The position numbers and the translations under genes are program-made. The notes under the pieces were generated by a model. The model saw only the letters and a list, made by a program, of their open reading frames with translations, was not told where the DNA came from and did not search any database. 64,000 bases of DNA, taken from assembly GCF_900168165.1 (NCBI RefSeq), contig NZ_FUYV01000020.1, positions 23,224-87,223 on the forward strand, given 5' to 3'. The DNA is from Alkalitalea saponilacus. GTDB taxonomy: Bacteria > Bacteroidota > Bacteroidia > Bacteroidales > Marinilabiliaceae. Of the stretch, positions 61,508-64,000 are shown piece by piece (the first letter of the stretch is position 1; each line of letters opens with the position of its first letter).

Positions 61508-62362
61508 TTACTCTTTGTTTTCGGCGGTTGCATCTGTTGCTTCGTTACTATCTGTTGCTTCAACAGGTTCTGCATCCTCTTTGCGGGCTTTTACCCGTGC
61601 ACGGCCTTCACCTTTTTTGGCTCCTTTAGCTGCATTTTTTTCTTTTGCAGCAGCGGCATCATTGTCCTTGTCAACTTTTCTCTCGGCCAAACCATCTTTA
61701 ATGGCGTCGGTCATTGCACCTACAACAAGTTCAATGGATTTTGAAGCATCGTCGTTAGCCGGGATCAGATAGTCCACGTTGCGAGGATCTGAGTTGGTGT
61801 CCACCATTGCAAAAACGGGGATATTCAATCTTACAGCCTCTTTCACAGCAATGTGCTCTTTCATAACATCCACCACGAACATGGCGGCTGGAAGGCGGTT
61901 CAAATCGGCAATACTACCAAGGGTTTTTTCCATTTTGGCTCTTTGACGTCCAATCTGGAGTTTTTCTCTTTTAGAAAGACTGGTCCAACTTGGCTCATTC
62001 ATCATGCGGTCGATGGAAGTCATCTTTTTTACCGCTTTACGAATGGTTGGGAAGTTGGTAAGCATACCACCCGGCCAGCGCTCAACAACGTAAGGCATGT
62101 TCACTGACCCTACTTTATCGGCAATAATTTCTTTGGCCTGTTTTTTAGTGGCGACAAATAATATTTTCCGTCCTGATTTAGCAATTTGTTTCAGAGCTGC
62201 AGCTGCTTCGTCAATTTTTACGGCAGTTTTATGCAGGTCTATGATGTGAATCCCGTTGCGCTCCATAAAGATGTAAGGCGCCATTGCGGGGTTCCATTTT
62301 CTTTTTAGGTGACCGAAGTGTACTCCGGCATCCAGTAACTGTTGAAATTCTAATTTTGGCAT
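61508..62362 (-). CDS. rpsB: Small ribosomal subunit protein uS2
   Basis: I start at 62362 (MPKLEFQQLLDAGVHFGHLK), the conserved uS2 start; an in-frame ATG at 62401 adds 13 residues with no support. The 284-residue protein has RKWNPAMAPYIFMERNGIHI, KKQAKEIIADKVGSVNMPYV, ERWPGGMLTNFPTIR and VNIPVFAMVDTNSDP-like segments (IPVFAMVDTNSDPRNVDYLI). About 50 C-terminal residues are highly charged and low in complexity (DAAAAKEKNAAKGAKKGEGR), an extension seen in Bacteroidota. Confidence 0.98.
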   Translation of the reverse strand: MPKLEFQQLLDAGVHFGHLKRKWNPAMAPYIFMERNGIHIIDLHKTAVKIDEAAAALKQIAKSGRKILFVATKKQAKEIIADKVGSVNMPYVVERWPGGMLTNFPTIRKAVKKMTSIDRMMNEPSWTSLSKREKLQIGRQRAKMEKTLGSIADLNRLPAAMFVVDVMKEHIAVKEAVRLNIPVFAMVDTNSDPRNVDYLIPANDDASKSIELVVGAMTDAIKDGLAERKVDKDNDAAAAKEKNAAKGAKKGEGRARVKARKEDAEPVEATDSNEATDATAENKE

Positions 62363-62463
62363 TTTAATTTTTTTAAGTCGTTTACATTCTGTTTCAGGCA
62401 ACCAATAAGTAGTTCTCCTTGAGAAATCTTTCCGGTTTAGATACTAAACGCACCTGAGGTATA

Positions 62464-62850
62464 TTAACGCTTGCTGAACTGGAATCTCTTCCGTGCTTTC
62501 GGACGTCCGGGCTTCTTCCTTTCAACCACACGTGGGTCGCGTGTAAGAAATCCTTTCGCTTTTAAAGCGGGTTTGCTTTCTGCATTAATTTTAACAAGTG
62601 CACGAGAGATTGCCAGTCGCAATGCTTCTGCCTGTCCTTTTACACCACCACCATCAAGGTTTACTTTGATGTCGAATTCACCGGCAACTCCAAGAAGTTC
62701 CAACGGTTGTTTTACAACATACTGTAAAGTAGCAGCGGGAAAGTAATTATCAAGCTCTCTTTTGTTGATGGTAATTTGTCCTTTACCCTCACTAAGATAG
62801 ATACGCGCGATGGCTCTCTTTCTTCTTCCAATAGCATTTATTACTTCCAT
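62464..62850 (-). CDS. rpsI: Small ribosomal subunit protein uS9
   Basis: The 128-residue protein has the uS9 motifs EVINAIGRRKRAIARIYLSE, GGGVKGQAEALRLAISRALV and the basic tail KKPGRPKARKRFQFSKR. It follows rplM by five bases. Confidence 0.98.
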   Translation of the reverse strand: MEVINAIGRRKRAIARIYLSEGKGQITINKRELDNYFPAATLQYVVKQPLELLGVAGEFDIKVNLDGGGVKGQAEALRLAISRALVKINAESKPALKAKGFLTRDPRVVERKKPGRPKARKRFQFSKR

Positions 62851-62855
62851 AACAA

Positions 62856-63311
62856 TTATTTAACGGTGTTGATATCAATGACTCTTGGTTTTTGAGCTTC
62901 TTGTTTGTGCTCAGAGCCGGTATAAACAAACAGGTTTCTAAAGAGTTGACGTCCAAGGCTGTTCTTTGGCAACATCCCTTTAACGGTTCTTTCAACCAGT
63001 CTTTCAGGGCTTTTTGCAAAAAGCATAGCCGGAGTTACTTCTCTTTGTCCACCGGGATAACCGCTATGGTAGAAGAACACTCTGTTTTCCCATTTATTGC
63101 CGGTAAGCTTTACTTTGTCGGCATTAATAATGATTACATTGTCACCACAATCCATGTGGGGAGTGTAATTTGGCTTGTGCTTCCCTCTTAGAAGCTGAGC
63201 CACTTTTGAACCTAACCGGCCAAGCACCTGATCGGTAGCATCCACCACCAGCCATTCTTTCTGAATGGTTGCCGGAGTGACTGATTTGGTTTTGTAACTT
63301 AATGTATCCAC
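62856..63311 (-). CDS. rplM: Large ribosomal subunit protein uL13
   Basis: The 151-residue protein starts MDTLSYKTKSVTPATIQKEW and has VVDATDQVLGRLGSKVAQLL, RGKHKPNYTPHMDCGDNVII, INADKVKLTGNKWENRVFFY and FRNLFVYTGSEHKQEAQKPR. It is the first gene of the leftward rplM-rpsI-rpsB-tsf operon. Confidence 0.98.
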   Translation of the reverse strand: MDTLSYKTKSVTPATIQKEWLVVDATDQVLGRLGSKVAQLLRGKHKPNYTPHMDCGDNVIIINADKVKLTGNKWENRVFFYHSGYPGGQREVTPAMLFAKSPERLVERTVKGMLPKNSLGRQLFRNLFVYTGSEHKQEAQKPRVIDINTVK

Positions 63312-63485
63312 AGTCTTTCTTTAATTTGATAATTAGACCTACAATTTAATTAAAACAATTTGCCGGTGTACCTTTTCAGAAACAGACGAAAACACCCCAA
63401 CAGACGGGCATGACCATTGGGATGGTGAACAATTATCTGTATTCCAAATTGATTACACCACTCTACACGGATAATAATCAGGCCG
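63312..63485 (-). other. Long leader of the rplM operon
   Basis: About 175 bases lie between the promoter at 63486-63516 and the rplM start. The minus strand contains CCCGTCTGTTGGGGTG and related G/C-rich parts that could fold. No small ORF is evident. Confidence 0.5.
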
Positions 63486-63516
63486 CAAAAGTAACGTATT
63501 TTTTTATAACTGCCAA
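63486..63516 (-). promoter_or_regulatory. Promoter of the rplM-rpsI-rpsB-tsf operon
   Basis: On the minus strand TTG (63516-63514), a 20-base gap and TACTTTTG (63493-63486) match the Bacteroidota -33 and -7 elements. Confidence 0.7.
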
Positions 63517-63752
63517 TGCTTTAGCGTAGAAAGTTGTTGTGAATTTTTAAAAATTCACTACTATGCCATTGGGAATAATTTGAATGTTCGGGTGATGGGT
63601 AAACAGGTATCCACTTATAAAACCAATTGCACCTCCAACCATTGAGTCCACTCCGAAAAGTGATTTTATTTATAATGTATTATATATCAAATAATTAGTT
63701 GCGTATTTCAATCATTTTGTGTATCTTAGTTGCATCATAAAAAGAGCCATAA
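63517..63752. other. Spacer before the IS1182-type transposase gene
   Basis: No gene seen. It should contain the left end of the IS element and its promoter; a TTTTTAAAAA-like palindrome lies near 63546-63556. I could not fix the element end. Confidence 0.4.
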
Positions 63753-64000
63753 ATGTTTAAAAAATCATCAGAATCAGGTCAGCTAAATATATTTACGTCG
63801 TCCAAATCTTTGTTTTCTGGCAATTCGCTTAAGATGTACGAAGATAAACAGGCATGGCATAATCAGTTCCGTAAACAGATCACCATGCGAATTGATGAAA
63901 ATATCTTCCGACCTTTATATTGCAAGGATAACGGCACCCCTAATGCTCCTATACGCATACTGGTTGCAATGATGGTGCTTAAAGAGGCAGAAGGCTTAAG
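63753..64000 (+). CDS. IS1182 family transposase (N-terminal part)
   Basis: ATG at 63753 opens a frame of 82 codons that runs off the right edge. The chain reads MFKKSSESGQLNIFTSSKSL at the start and then ENIFRPLYCKDNGTPNAPIR and ILVAMMVLKEAEGL, the N-terminal pattern of IS1182-type (DDE) transposases. The catalytic domain lies outside the window, so intactness cannot be judged. It follows the rplM promoter region by about 240 bases. Confidence 0.88.
   Translation, partial: MFKKSSESGQLNIFTSSKSLFSGNSLKMYEDKQAWHNQFRKQITMRIDENIFRPLYCKDNGTPNAPIRILVAMMVLKEAEGL

Noticed and set aside
61482..61772. Ser/Ala-rich open frame on the plus strand
   Set aside because: It is the antisense shadow of the low-complexity tail of uS2.
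1..64000. CRISPR array
   Set aside because: No regularly spaced identical repeats of 25-40 bases were seen; the repeats found are palindromes or paired blocks.
1..64000. Ribosomal RNA, tmRNA or RNase P RNA
   Set aside because: None of their conserved cores was recognised in the window.

Overview
The window comes from a Bacteroidota chromosome, most likely an anaerobic or facultative member of the Bacteroidales/Marinilabiliales type. The evidence is the recurring Bacteroidota promoter signature (TTG/TTTG, about 20 bases, then TAnnTTTG), the AT-rich spacers without Shine-Dalgarno sequences, the fused CcsBA cytochrome c synthase, the TonB-like proteins, the rplM-rpsI-rpsB-tsf order, formate-tetrahydrofolate ligase and the many signal-peptide beta-barrel proteins. 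No species is assigned.

Layout. 1-1.7 kb: end of a DUF2723 membrane protein, tRNA-Gln and a small outer membrane protein. 1.9-6.7 kb: one 1598-residue protein joining a DEDD exonuclease-like domain, a RecQ helicase and a UvrD-type helicase. 6.7-8.6 kb: repeat-rich spacer with a RelE/ParE toxin-antitoxin pair between two 90-base direct repeats. 8.6-10.2 kb: purK-purE. 10.3-18.1 kb: two converging arsenic loci. The plus-strand operon is arsR-arsC-acr3 plus a small HesB-like gene. The minus-strand operon is thioredoxin-arsR-two ArsF-like proteins-ArsG-Usp-ArsP-like permease-split-Soret-like cytochrome, which fits organoarsenical reduction and efflux. Each operon has an inverted repeat wrapped around its -7 box. 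18.3-27.3 kb: methyltransferase, a DASS anion transporter with a response regulator and a cyclic-nucleotide-binding histidine kinase, agmatine deiminase, DUF proteins and a porin.

27.4-35 kb: CcsBA, then an ECF sigma factor, a probable anti-sigma factor and two paralogous beta-barrel proteins, one carrying WG repeats. 35.2-38.3 kb: accessory strip with small membrane proteins, a broken Rhs-tip toxin-like gene, a candidate immunity gene and a deleted IS982-type element. 38.5-52.6 kb: two TonB-like paralogs and housekeeping genes (hflX, fhs, UDP-sugar dehydrogenase, nadB, guanine deaminase, alkyladenine glycosylase, TlpA-like thioredoxin, pyrH). 53-55.2 kb: PAS-rich histidine kinase.

55.2-60.5 kb: second accessory strip with a C9 tract beside a promoter, small membrane proteins, a 417-base MITE-like element full of palindromes, a double-glycine-leader (bacteriocin-like) peptide with a small membrane protein downstream, DUF2059, a 2-hydroxyacid dehydrogenase and a complete IS982-family copy carrying a nonsense codon. 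60.6-63.5 kb: tsf, rpsB, rpsI and rplM, transcribed leftward from a promoter with a long leader. The window ends inside an IS1182-type transposase gene.

The best candidates for new biology are the double-glycine peptide locus, the converging arsenic loci with the HesB-like and cytochrome genes, the nuclease-RecQ-UvrD fusion, the repeat-flanked toxin-antitoxin cassette and the Rhs-tip remnant.
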